A stretch of 64,000 nt of DNA from positions 199,257 to 263,256 of the forward strand of contig NZ_FOXH01000004.1 of the NCBI RefSeq assembly GCF_900115665.1, read 5' to 3'. The notes below the pieces were generated by a model, which was given only the letters and a program-made list of their open reading frames with translations, was not told where the DNA came from and did not search any database. A program made the position numbers and the translations under genes. Shown here piece after piece: positions 24,656 through 33,231 of this stretch. The stretch's first letter is position 1; each line of letters starts with the position of its first letter. This DNA is from Pseudarcicella hirudinis (lineage in GTDB: Bacteria > Bacteroidota > Bacteroidia > Cytophagales > Spirosomataceae).

Positions 24656-27628
24656 CTATCCGTTTGCTCTTTGCATCTGCTTATTGAACATTGCTTCATA
24701 TTTAGCAGCTTCCGGAACTTTGGTATCTTTCAGCTGATTCACAATAATCTGCATTTCATATAAAGCGGTTTGGATATCACGTTCATTATTACGTGAATTG
24801 TTTGAAAAGTAATAGTCAAGTGCTTTATCATTCCGGTTCATCATTACATCTGCAATCTGAAGAGCTTTCTTCGTATCTCCTGCCGAAGCATATAAACCAA
24901 CGTAATTTGCCGATAACTGGTCGTAAGGAATTGTTGCATCAGGCATTACTTTCAGACAGTAATTCAAACAAGCTATGGCTTTATCTTTTTTGCCCTCACG
25001 AATCAATTGATCAGCCAGGCGAAGGAAACTCAAACGGGCAGATACTACCGGAACCTGAAGGTAGAAATCTGTATGATAATATGTTTTAGGATTATCAAGG
25101 TCTCTCCAGAACATATGATTCATCATGTTGTTATACATAATATCTGAGTTCACAAAACCATCTTTCGCTCCCGGAATTTTGAAAGGCATCAATCTGAAGG
25201 CATAACCTTCCAGTTGCATATATTCCTTCAAGCCTAAATAACTTTCACTGCCTAGTGTTGTAGCAAAGTAAATAGGGCGTTTCCAGTTTTCTGAAGCATT
25301 ATTTGCAATAATTTCCAACTGAATCAAATCATTCTTTACAAGGTCTTTGTTACCAATATTCCAGCTTAAGGTATCTGTAAGCAGTGGCTCAAGATCCTTA
25401 GGAATAAAACCCTGTTTTTTTACAGCTGCAGCATTAGTCGGCACAAATAATGTAGAGGATGGTAAGGTATTAATCATCTCCCCGTTTTGCAAAGGCACTT
25501 TAATGGCAGGGTTATCTTCACGAATCAATTTCATATATTCCTCAAGATTAATGCCGTTTTTAACATTCGGGTTTTCATAGAAAATCACCTGGTCATTAAC
25601 TCCTTCAAGGAATTTATCTTTATCCAGTTTAATCGGTAGAGGATCAGACTCATAAGTCTTGCGTTTCATCTGGTCGATGTACCAGTCTGTTCCCAACAGC
25701 GAAAGGTTACAAACCCTTACGTCCGTTCTGAAACCTTCCACTTCCTGAACATACCACAACGGGAACGTATCATTATCTCCTCCGGTAAAAAGAACCGCAT
25801 CTTTGGCACAGGAATTTAAGAGGTTTTTCGCAAAATCTACCTGATGGTAACGGTGGTTACGGTCATGGTCATCCCAGTTTTGTTGTACCAGAATTACCGG
25901 AATTACCATACAAACAGCGGTTGCAATACCTGCACGGGTAGAAGCGTTTGGCAGGAATTTACCTAATAATTCGGCTAATTGAATAACTCCCAGACCAATC
26001 CAGATCGCGAAGAAATAGAAAGATCCTACATAAATATAATCACGTTCACGTGGTTCAGTCGGAGGTGAATTCAGGAATACTACCAATGCAAGACCTGTTA
26101 ACACGAACATGATAATCATTACCAGAAAATCTTTTTCATTTTTACGGTAAAGGAGTACAAATCCTAAAATCCCCAAAATTAAAGGCAGGTAGAAATAATT
26201 ATTTCTGGCCTTGTTATGTGCTAATAATTCCGGCAATTTACTCTTATCCTGGAATGGAGAAATTGCCCAGGCATCCTGAATATCACTTTCTCTTCCTCCA
26301 AAATTCCATAACAGATAGCGCATATACATATGTCCCATCTGATGAGTAAACAAGAATTTCAGGTTATCATTAAAGCTCGGCTTTTGCCCAGGAGGGATTC
26401 CAAGCATATCCTGATATAGCTGAATATGTGCCGGAGAATTACTGTAAAGACGTGGGAAAAGCATTTGCTGATCCTTTTGGTAAACATATTTTGGCTTATG
26501 GTCATACACCACATATTTACCATCCTTCATTTTGTAAACATCATCACCCTGCTCTACTGACTCAATCTGAGCTGTATAAACCGGACCGAACAACAATGAG
26601 CGATCGCCATATTGTTCACGTTTCAGATATTTTACATAATTAAGGATATTACTCGGATCATTCTCATTGATCGGAGGGTTATAGTTTGAACGAACCAATG
26701 CCAGGGTATAACTCAAATAACCAATCAGCACAAATACCAATGACAATAAAGAGACATTCAGTATAACTTTCTGTTTTCTGATGGAATATAAAATACCAAA
26801 AACCAGCAGACCAATCAATAATACCACAAAGAACAAAGCGCCTGAGCCATAAGGCAAACCGAAGGTATTCACAAACAATTTCTCAAATGTGAACGCCATA
26901 CTTGGCAAACCTGGAATAATCCCTGAATTGATAATGCCAAGAATCAATAAACCTACAAAAATCGAAGCAAACCCACCCAGATAAGTTGGTTTCGGATATT
27001 TCCTGAAGTAATACAATAAAGCTAAAGCAGGAACTGTAACAAGGTTCAAAAGGTGGACTCCGATTGAAAGACCTACAATATAAGCAGTAAAAATCAACCA
27101 GCGATTCGCTGCTGCCTCATCTTCTATCAATTCCCATTTGAAGGCTGCCCATACGACCAAAGCCGTAAAGAATGATGACATCGCATATACTTCTGCCTCT
27201 ACGGCCGAAAACCAAAAAGTATCTGAAAAAGTATAAGCCAATGAGCCGACAAGACCTGCTCCCAACAAAGAAATTGCTTCTCCCTGCGTCAACTCCTCAA
27301 ATTTCTTATTGATTACTTTTCTCCCGATCAGAACAATCGTCCAGAACATGAACAAAATCGTAAAGGCACTCGCCACTACTGATGACATATTTACCCAATA
27401 GGCAACCTGAGTTTTATCTGAACCTGCCAAAAGCGAAAATAAACGACCTATTAATAAAAACAAGGGTGCCCCCGGAGGGTGTGGAACCTGTAATTTATAA
27501 GCACAGGCAATAAATTCACCGCAATCCCAGAATGAGGCTGTCCGCTCTACAGTTGCGGCATAGGTAATGAGGGCAATTACAAAAACAACCCAACCCAAAA
27601 GGTTGTTAATCTTTTTAAAATTGTTCAT
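24656..27628 (-). CDS. DUF2723 membrane protein (protein O-mannosyltransferase-like), copy 2
   Basis: A 990-residue paralogue of the gene at 21423-24395, with the same topology, the ASFWDCGEF/PHPPGAPLF signature and the soluble TPR-like C-terminal part. About 458 bases of the N-terminal coding DNA (27090-27547) match copy 1 (23857-24314) at all but about a dozen positions. The rest of the genes differs at many positions, including conservative changes throughout the C-terminal half. That mosaic points to recent gene conversion or recombination on an older duplication. The terminator after it separates it from copy 1. The two may have different acceptor substrates. Confidence 0.88.
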   Translation of the reverse strand: MNNFKKINNLLGWVVFVIALITYAATVERTASFWDCGEFIACAYKLQVPHPPGAPLFLLIGRLFSLLAGSDKTQVAYWVNMSSVVASAFTILFMFWTIVLIGRKVINKKFEELTQGEAISLLGAGLVGSLAYTFSDTFWFSAVEAEVYAMSSFFTALVVWAAFKWELIEDEAAANRWLIFTAYIVGLSIGVHLLNLVTVPALALLYYFRKYPKPTYLGGFASIFVGLLILGIINSGIIPGLPSMAFTFEKLFVNTFGLPYGSGALFFVVLLIGLLVFGILYSIRKQKVILNVSLLSLVFVLIGYLSYTLALVRSNYNPPINENDPSNILNYVKYLKREQYGDRSLLFGPVYTAQIESVEQGDDVYKMKDGKYVVYDHKPKYVYQKDQQMLFPRLYSNSPAHIQLYQDMLGIPPGQKPSFNDNLKFLFTHQMGHMYMRYLLWNFGGRESDIQDAWAISPFQDKSKLPELLAHNKARNNYFYLPLILGILGFVLLYRKNEKDFLVMIIMFVLTGLALVVFLNSPPTEPRERDYIYVGSFYFFAIWIGLGVIQLAELLGKFLPNASTRAGIATAVCMVIPVILVQQNWDDHDRNHRYHQVDFAKNLLNSCAKDAVLFTGGDNDTFPLWYVQEVEGFRTDVRVCNLSLLGTDWYIDQMKRKTYESDPLPIKLDKDKFLEGVNDQVIFYENPNVKNGINLEEYMKLIREDNPAIKVPLQNGEMINTLPSSTLFVPTNAAAVKKQGFIPKDLEPLLTDTLSWNIGNKDLVKNDLIQLEIIANNASENWKRPIYFATTLGSESYLGLKEYMQLEGYAFRLMPFKIPGAKDGFVNSDIMYNNMMNHMFWRDLDNPKTYYHTDFYLQVPVVSARLSFLRLADQLIREGKKDKAIACLNYCLKVMPDATIPYDQLSANYVGLYASAGDTKKALQIADVMMNRNDKALDYYFSNNSRNNERDIQTALYEMQIIVNQLKDTKVPEAAKYEAMFNKQMQRANG

Positions 27629-27930
27629 TTGAACGTGTTTTTTGAAGAAAATTTTAACTTAATAAATACTTTTTGTACAATCTCAGTCTATCAGAATATG
27701 GCAGACCAATCAGCAGTTTTTACAATTTTTAGGGAATAAAGAAGTTTTTAATACTTCCTGATTCAATATTTTTTAATAGGTTATTGCACAAAAGCTGTCC
27801 AAAAATACTAAAAACCCTTGGCTTCGCACGGCAATATCTGTTAAAATGTGTTAAAAATGAATTGTATTGATACTAAGGATTCTATTTTGCAAAAAAAAGC
27901 CCTTCCCCAAAAGGAAGGGCAATTGATATT
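27629..27930. other. Intergenic region, AT-rich
   Basis: No gene is seen. Apart from the pheS terminator at 27899-27920, the stretch holds only AT-rich DNA that must include the promoter of DUF2723 copy 2. No confident -33/-7 pair could be read. Confidence 0.5.
27899..27920 (-). terminator. Terminator of pheS
   Basis: The stem GCCCTTCC/GGAAGGGC has a 6-base loop. On the minus strand it is followed by a run of eight T (27891-27898 on the plus strand are A). It lies 11 bases past the pheS stop. Confidence 0.92.
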
Positions 27931-28968
27931 TTAAACACCTTCAAACTGTCGCAGGAAACGAACATCATTCTCTGTGAAAAGTCTTAAATCTTTAATCTGG
28001 TATTTCAGCATCGTAATTCTTTCAATCCCCATACCGAAAGCAAAACCTGTATATTCTTTGGAATCAATGCCACATTGTTCAAGTACATTCGGATCTACCA
28101 TTCCTGAACCGGCAATTTCAACCCAGCCTGTATATTTACATACGTTACATCCTTTTCCTTTACAAATCAAACAGGTAACATCAATTTCGGCACTTGGTTC
28201 GGTAAATGGAAAATAAGAAGGACGGTAACGGACTTTGGTATCTTTCCCGAACATTTCTTTGGCAAAGTGATAAAGTGTATCTTTAAGGTCCTTAAATCCT
28301 ACATTTTTATCTATATATAAACCTTCTACCTGGTGAAAAAGACAGTGTGCTCTTGCTGAAATTGCTTCATTTCTGTAAACTCTTCCGGGCATAATTGAGC
28401 GCAAAGGAGGTTTTTGGTTTTGCATCAGACGAATCTGAACATTGGAAGTATGAGTTCTCAGCAAAATATCGTCTGCAACATTTCCCCCTTTTTTCTCAAT
28501 AAAGAAAGTATCCTGCATTTCACGGGCAGGGTGATTTTCCGGGAAATTCAAGGCCGTAAAGTTGTAGAAATCCGATTCAATTTCCGGACCATCTGAAACA
28601 TTAAAACCCATTTTCTCAAAAATCTCAATAATTCTGGCTTTTACAGAAGTCAGAGGATGAATAGTCCCGTTTTCAAACGGAATATTTGGTAACGTCAGGT
28701 CAAATTCGAAAGCGACAGATTTATCACCTGCTGCTTCCATTATCACCTGAAATTCATCAAATTTATGCTGTGCAAAGTTTTTAAGCGTATTAAGTTCCTG
28801 GCCTACTGCACGGCGATCCTCCTGCGGTACATTTTTCAATCCTTCAAAAAGATCGGCAACTACACCTTTACGACCTACATACGCAATTCGGAACTGTTCT
28901 AATTGTTCCTTATTATCAATCTGAAAATCAGCAATCTGCTGTTGTATTTCCTTTATTTTATCAACCAT
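27931..28968 (-). CDS. pheS: Phenylalanyl-tRNA synthetase alpha subunit
   Basis: A 345-residue class II synthetase subunit that charges tRNA-Phe together with PheT. An N-terminal coiled coil (about 1-85) is followed by the catalytic core: motif 2 (SIMPGRVYRNEAISARAH, about 190-207, next to FHQVEGL) and motif 3 (FAFGMGIERITMLKY, about 313-327). The insert CLICKGKGCNVCKYTGWVEIAG, with four cysteines, is the usual Bacteroidota variant. pheT is not adjacent, as is often so in this phylum. The sequence is complete. Confidence 0.98.
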   Translation of the reverse strand: MVDKIKEIQQQIADFQIDNKEQLEQFRIAYVGRKGVVADLFEGLKNVPQEDRRAVGQELNTLKNFAQHKFDEFQVIMEAAGDKSVAFEFDLTLPNIPFENGTIHPLTSVKARIIEIFEKMGFNVSDGPEIESDFYNFTALNFPENHPAREMQDTFFIEKKGGNVADDILLRTHTSNVQIRLMQNQKPPLRSIMPGRVYRNEAISARAHCLFHQVEGLYIDKNVGFKDLKDTLYHFAKEMFGKDTKVRYRPSYFPFTEPSAEIDVTCLICKGKGCNVCKYTGWVEIAGSGMVDPNVLEQCGIDSKEYTGFAFGMGIERITMLKYQIKDLRLFTENDVRFLRQFEGV

Positions 28969-29050
28969 GAATCTGAGTATCTGTATTTTATTTCAAAGGC
29001 TTTCAGCCATTGAAACCTTAAACTAAAGTGCTGAATTTTCTGTATTCATG

Positions 29051-29058
29051 CAAAAATA
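29051..29058 (-). promoter_or_regulatory. Putative -7 element for pheS
   Basis: On the minus strand TATTTTTG is followed by C, matching TAnnTTTGC. It would start transcription about 75 bases before the pheS ATG. No convincing -33 box was found. Confidence 0.35.
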
Positions 29059-29256
29059 AGAAAATTCATTGACTGAGTTGCCTTGACACAAGGTTTCTTT
29101 CTAATTAATTGCACGATAATATACTTGTTTTGTCACTACGTAGAAATACCCCATTTGACAAATTCGGTAAATCTACGCTAAAAAAACCTTGGAAAAAGGG
29201 AGAAGTTTGTATCGTTAAAAACAACAAATTAACTCTAACTTAATCCATTTAAATCC

Positions 29257-29691
29257 ATGAATACTTTAACAACCTTTCCACAGAGTACCATTATACCAGG
29301 AATCATGCCAGGTAATGGTAATTACGCTCAGGCAAAGCCGCTTTCGATCTATATAAACAAAAAAACGAAGTACATTAATATTGATGACATCGTTATGTTA
29401 CAGGGCGAAAGCAATTATACCTTTATTTATCTGACCAACGGAAAAAAAATCTTACTATCGAAAACCTTAAAGGACTTTGAAGCCATTTTAACCCTACACC
29501 CTTTTGTTAGAATACATAAGTCTTACCTCATAAATCTGAATTATTTACAAAGCTTTGAAGTAAAACACGAGTACTTTGTTGTGATGAAAACCGGACAGAA
29601 GGTTGATATTTCAAGAAGAAAGAAAGTTGCATTTCAAAGAAAAGCTACTGCATATCTCTCTGGCAGACAACACTTTGATTGGGTTTTATAG
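29257..29691 (+). CDS. LytTR-domain DNA-binding protein without receiver domain
   Basis: A 144-residue protein whose residues 28-130 form a LytTR domain: INIDDIVMLQGESNYTFIYL (about 40-59), then KTLKDFEAIL, then HPFVRIHKSYLINLNYL (about 86-102) and VDISRRKKV. LytTR domains bind DNA and normally follow a phospho-receiver domain, but here only about 27 residues precede it. It may be a constitutive or ligand-independent regulator, or it may pair with a separate partner. The closest LytS-type kinase in the window is at 33232-34284, but no link is proven. A terminator follows the gene. Confidence 0.92.
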   Translation: MNTLTTFPQSTIIPGIMPGNGNYAQAKPLSIYINKKTKYINIDDIVMLQGESNYTFIYLTNGKKILLSKTLKDFEAILTLHPFVRIHKSYLINLNYLQSFEVKHEYFVVMKTGQKVDISRRKKVAFQRKATAYLSGRQHFDWVL

Positions 29692-29719
29692 AAACTATTT
29701 TAGTGGTTAGGTGAATAGC

Positions 29720-29754
29720 AAACAGCTCCCTGAATCTTTCGGGAAGCTGTTTTT
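29720..29754. terminator. Rho-independent terminator
   Basis: AAACAGCT pairs with AGCTGTTT, extended by CCC/GGG with one bulged base, and is followed by TTTT on the plus strand. It ends the LytTR gene and lies 15 bases past the stop of the convergent outer-membrane protein gene. Confidence 0.82.
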
Positions 29755-29768
29755 ATTTGCAGAGCATT

Positions 29769-30458
29769 TTAGAATAATTTTATGCCTAAAGTTAATTGCC
29801 ATAAATTTGATTTCTGGCTAAAACTTGCATTACTGCTTTGAATATCCGCTGAAGCTACGTCAGAAAATGTGCCTTCATAACGAACATCAAGGGTAAAACT
29901 TCCAATATCCAGTCCTCCGCCAACCTGATATCCATAAGACGCCTTTTTAAAAGCATTTACCACGCCGTCTTTGGTATAATTATCAAGGGCATCACTCAGT
30001 TTCTGATTCGAACTGACGTTAAATGAAGCCACCGGCCCGGCATTTAAATGCAATAAACCTATTCTGTATCCAAGTAAAAGCGGTACATCGAAGTTGGTAT
30101 ACTCAATCTGAATCGTTTCACTACCGGCATTCTGTCCGCCTTTTAATATATTCAGGCTGCCTCCTTTTGCAGAAAAAAGTAATTCAGGCTGGATAAAAAA
30201 CTTTCTTCCGAATCTGGCATAAACACCACCGACATACCCCGTTCTGGAGTCCAGACTTTCCTGAATATTATCTTTCAGGGTTGTTCCGTTATATTCAACA
30301 GGTTTACCGTTTCCATCCAAACGAACTGCCAGAAAGTTTCCGGTTTTTAATTTGGCAAGGTTTACCCCTCCTTTAATACCAAAACTAAAGAAACTCTGGG
30401 CATTTACCTTGAAAAATACAAAACTCATCAAGGCAAGTGTTAAAATTACTTTTTTCAT
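29769..30458 (-). CDS. Outer-membrane beta-barrel protein (PorT/OmpX-like)
   Basis: About 229 residues from the ATG at 30458, which begins a good signal peptide (MKKVILTLALMSFVFFKVNA followed by QS). A start nine codons upstream (30485) would spoil the signal. The mature part opens with FSFGIKGGVNLAKL, typical of the porin-family outer-membrane beta-barrel (PF13568), and continues with alternating strands (GYRIGLLHLNAGPVASFNVS, YGYQVGGGLDIGSFTLDVRYEG). It ends with LWQLTLGIKLF, an aromatic-terminated last strand as needed for barrel assembly. The specific role is unknown. Confidence 0.85.
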   Translation of the reverse strand: MKKVILTLALMSFVFFKVNAQSFFSFGIKGGVNLAKLKTGNFLAVRLDGNGKPVEYNGTTLKDNIQESLDSRTGYVGGVYARFGRKFFIQPELLFSAKGGSLNILKGGQNAGSETIQIEYTNFDVPLLLGYRIGLLHLNAGPVASFNVSSNQKLSDALDNYTKDGVVNAFKKASYGYQVGGGLDIGSFTLDVRYEGTFSDVASADIQSSNASFSQKSNLWQLTLGIKLF

Positions 30459-30642
30459 CTTTATGTGTTTATTAAGCTTTTTCATAAGTTAAAACAATGC
30501 AAATCAAGATTACACTGCGTCAAGATAACGAGAGATTCCCGTTCAGTTGTATCCATTAACTCATTATTTTCGTATAACTTCGTAAGCGGTGTTTAAGCTT
30601 TCATGACTTTTTCTGAGACTGCATTCTTATTTTATTACTATT

Positions 30643-32019
30643 ATGGCTAAAACCAAAACTTCTTATTTTTGTCAAAATTGTGGTTACCAGTCACCTAAAT
30701 GGCTTGGCCGCTGCCCTTCATGCGGTGAATGGAATACTTTTGTTGAGGAAGTACTTCAGAAAGAGGACCCGGAAAAGGGCTCATGGCGACCAGGTACCTC
30801 TCTTAAAATCGCTTCAAAACCTCGTCAGATTCAGGAAATAAATTACGAAGAGCAACCAAGGGTTATTACTGCAGATGAAGAACTCAACAGAGTTTTGGGA
30901 GGTGGCATAGTCCGCGGCTCTCTGGTACTGATTGGTGGTGAACCGGGTATCGGAAAGTCAACCCTTATGCTCCAGATTGCACTTACGCTCTCTAATCACA
31001 GAGTGCTTTATGTGTCAGGAGAAGAATCCGAGCAGCAGATTAAAATGAGAGCAGAGCGTCTGGAAGTAAATAGCTCAAACTGTTTTATCCTTACAGAGAC
31101 TTCTACGCAGAATATTTTCAAACAAATCGAACAATTTGAACCCGATATTCTTATCATTGATTCAATCCAGACACTCCATTCAGCTTTTATAGAATCCGGA
31201 GCAGGAAGCATTTCACAAGTCAAGGAATGTACTGCCGAATTAATGAAATATGCCAAAGAATCTGCAACACCGGTTTTCATGATTGGCCATATTACCAAAG
31301 ACGGAAACCTGGCCGGACCTAAGGTTCTGGAACACATGGTCGACACCGTTTTACAATTTGAAGGAGACCGCCATCTGGCTTACAGAATACTTCGTACCAC
31401 AAAAAACCGTTTCGGAAGTACTTCGGAACTGGGGATTTATGAAATGCTCGGATCCGGATTGAGAGAAGTATCCAACCCTTCAGAAATCCTGATTTCCCAG
31501 AGAGATGAGGATTTTTCCGGTATTACTATCGGGGCAATGCTTGAGGGAAACCGGCCATTGCTGATTGAGATACAATCACTCGTCAGCATTGCCACTTATG
31601 GTACACCTCAACGAAGTTCTACAGGATTTGATGCCAAAAGACTCAATATGCTGCTTGCAGTACTGGAGAAAAGAGGTGGATTCAGATTGGGAAATCAGGA
31701 TGTATTCTTAAATATTGCCGGCGGTTTGAAAGTTGAGGATCCGGCCATTGACCTTGCTGTATGTGCCTCAATTGTTTCTTCTTATGAAGACATCAGTATC
31801 CCAAGCTCTGTCTGCTTTGCTGCGGAAGTTGGTCTGGGAGGAGAAATCAGAGCTGTTAATCGCATTGAACAACGTATTTCAGAAGCTGAAAAACTGGGTT
31901 TCAAAGAAATCTGGATTTCAAAATACAACGCCAAAGGACTCAGCCAGGAGAACTATAAAATCAATATCAAAACCGCCACTAAGCTGGAGGAAGTTTTTAT
32001 CCGGATTTTACGAAAATAA
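30643..32019 (+). CDS. radA: DNA repair protein RadA
   Basis: A 458-residue RecA-related helicase/branch-migration factor. It has an N-terminal zinc finger CQNCGYQSPKWLGRCPSCGEW (about 9-29, four cysteines) and Walker A GGEPGIGKST (about 103-112). The RadA-specific KNRFGS motif (about 250) and the C-terminal Lon-protease-like domain with IAGGLKVEDPAIDLAV also match. It acts in recombinational repair of stalled forks and double-strand breaks. It is complete and stands alone. Downstream DNA carries a 62-66 base direct repeat before the convergent truA. Confidence 0.98.
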   Translation: MAKTKTSYFCQNCGYQSPKWLGRCPSCGEWNTFVEEVLQKEDPEKGSWRPGTSLKIASKPRQIQEINYEEQPRVITADEELNRVLGGGIVRGSLVLIGGEPGIGKSTLMLQIALTLSNHRVLYVSGEESEQQIKMRAERLEVNSSNCFILTETSTQNIFKQIEQFEPDILIIDSIQTLHSAFIESGAGSISQVKECTAELMKYAKESATPVFMIGHITKDGNLAGPKVLEHMVDTVLQFEGDRHLAYRILRTTKNRFGSTSELGIYEMLGSGLREVSNPSEILISQRDEDFSGITIGAMLEGNRPLLIEIQSLVSIATYGTPQRSSTGFDAKRLNMLLAVLEKRGGFRLGNQDVFLNIAGGLKVEDPAIDLAVCASIVSSYEDISIPSSVCFAAEVGLGGEIRAVNRIEQRISEAEKLGFKEIWISKYNAKGLSQENYKINIKTATKLEEVFIRILRK

Positions 32020-32065
32020 TTCTAATTTGGCTGTCAGCTATCGGCAGTCGGCTTCAATGTCAACT

Positions 32066-32230
32066 TTCAGATTCAATTATTTGAAAATCAATCAATTGAA
32101 CACAAATAAAAAACTAATGCTGACTGCCGAAAGCCTGAACCAATGGAATGATTTTCAAGGAAAGCCCATTCAGATTCAATTATTTGAAAATCAATTGAAC
32201 ACAAATAAAAAACTAATGCTGACTGCCGAA
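32066..32230. repeat. Two-copy direct repeat in radA-truA intergenic DNA
   Basis: Copies at 32066-32131 (66 bases) and 32169-32230 (62 bases) are identical except for a TCAA present only in the first. Both end in GACTGCCGAA, and similar CTGCCGAAAGC/CGGCAGTC units flank them (32026-32052 and 32222-32243). The same units occur at 3732-3758 and 4067-4100, so they are a dispersed intergenic repeat type. Confidence 0.85.
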
Positions 32231-32250
32231 GGCTGAAAGCTGAAAGCCAA

Positions 32251-32997
32251 TTAAACATAATTTACTTCCATCAGAAATAATCCATGAGCAGGCACGGCCC
32301 TTCCGGCTTTTTGCCTGTTTTTGGAAAGAATTACTGCTTCAAACTCTCCAGCGTTCATACGGCCCAGTCCCACTTCCAGTAAAGTTCCGACTATCGCCCT
32401 TACCATTCCTCTTAAAAAGCGATTGGCTTTGATATGAAAAATCAATAAATGTTCCTGCTCTTCCCAAAATGCTTCCAAAATGTTGCAGTTGAAGGTAAAG
32501 ACCTGTGTATGAACTTTACTGAAACATTCAAAATCGATATGTTTCAGTAAAATTTCACAACATTCGTTCATTTGCTTAACATCCAGTACCGCCTCAAAAT
32601 GATAAGAATATGCTGATTGAAAAGGATCCTTCCGGCGGGCAATTCTGTATTCATAACGTCTTGAACTTGCCTCAAAGCGGGAATGGTAATCTGTACTTAC
32701 CCTGAATATTTTCCTGATCGCCACATCCGCAGGCAGCATTTTATTCAATCGGTAAACAAGCTGAGAAGTATCTGTAATTTCGAAATCAACATCAAAATGA
32801 GCAAACTGCTGCTGTGCATGCACACCGGAATCGGTACGACTGCTTCCTGTAATTTCTATTTTCTGTTTCAGCAGGGTTGAAAAGGCTTTTTCCAGGCGTT
32901 CCTGGACAGTAAGATTATGTGGTTGAATTTGCCAGCCGCTGTAATTGGTACCCAAATACGCAAACTCGATAAAATATCTGAATGTTAACTCTGCCAT
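32251..32997 (-). CDS. truA: tRNA pseudouridine synthase A
   Basis: A 248-residue enzyme that forms pseudouridine at positions 38-40 of the tRNA anticodon arm. The N-terminal motif YFIEFAYLGTNYSGWQIQP and the catalytic segment GSSRTDSGVHAQQQFAHFD (Asp near residue 57) are diagnostic. The later motifs SRRYEYRI and FLRGMVRAIVGTLLEVG also match. The length is normal. It is convergent with radA. Confidence 0.97.
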   Translation of the reverse strand: MAELTFRYFIEFAYLGTNYSGWQIQPHNLTVQERLEKAFSTLLKQKIEITGSSRTDSGVHAQQQFAHFDVDFEITDTSQLVYRLNKMLPADVAIRKIFRVSTDYHSRFEASSRRYEYRIARRKDPFQSAYSYHFEAVLDVKQMNECCEILLKHIDFECFSKVHTQVFTFNCNILEAFWEEQEHLLIFHIKANRFLRGMVRAIVGTLLEVGLGRMNAGEFEAVILSKNRQKAGRAVPAHGLFLMEVNYV

Positions 32998-33128
32998 AAA
33001 TACACTGAAAGCAAGAAGTAATCCTGCTTATATAATTCTTCAAAACATCCTCACAGTCCAAAAAACGCTGTTTACATACCAATTAACGTCATTGGCTTTA
33101 CTTCTCCGCTTTGGGTTGGGCTAAATCG

Positions 33129-33228
33129 TACCTTTGCTTTTGAAAACTAATCTGCTAAGGATAGTGATCAAATTAATAGCAAGAAGCTTATGCAAAGCTA
33201 CCAGATTTTCCGGTAGCTTTCTTATTTT
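33129..33228 (+). ncRNA. Candidate small RNA between truA and a kinase gene
   Basis: A TACCTTTGC element (33129-33137) on the plus strand matches the Bacteroidota -7 consensus. There is no plus-strand gene downstream, only a hairpin (33194-33220) followed by U-rich sequence. A transcript of about 85 bases would result, without an open frame. No known RNA family was recognised, and the -33 box is not at the usual distance (TTTG only 15 bases upstream). Low confidence. Confidence 0.25.
33194..33220. terminator. Terminator-like hairpin
   Basis: The stem AAAGCTACC/GGTAGCTTT has a 9-base loop and lies 11 bases past the stop of the histidine kinase gene. The T-tract is better on the plus strand (CTTATTTTAATTT) than on the minus strand. 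Confidence 0.65.
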
Positions 33229-33231
33229 AAT

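Noticed and set aside
31733-32236. 167-codon frame covering the end of radA and the downstream repeats
   Set aside because: It is out of frame inside radA. The part beyond radA is translated repeat DNA, seen as the duplicated NQLNTNKKLMLTAE.
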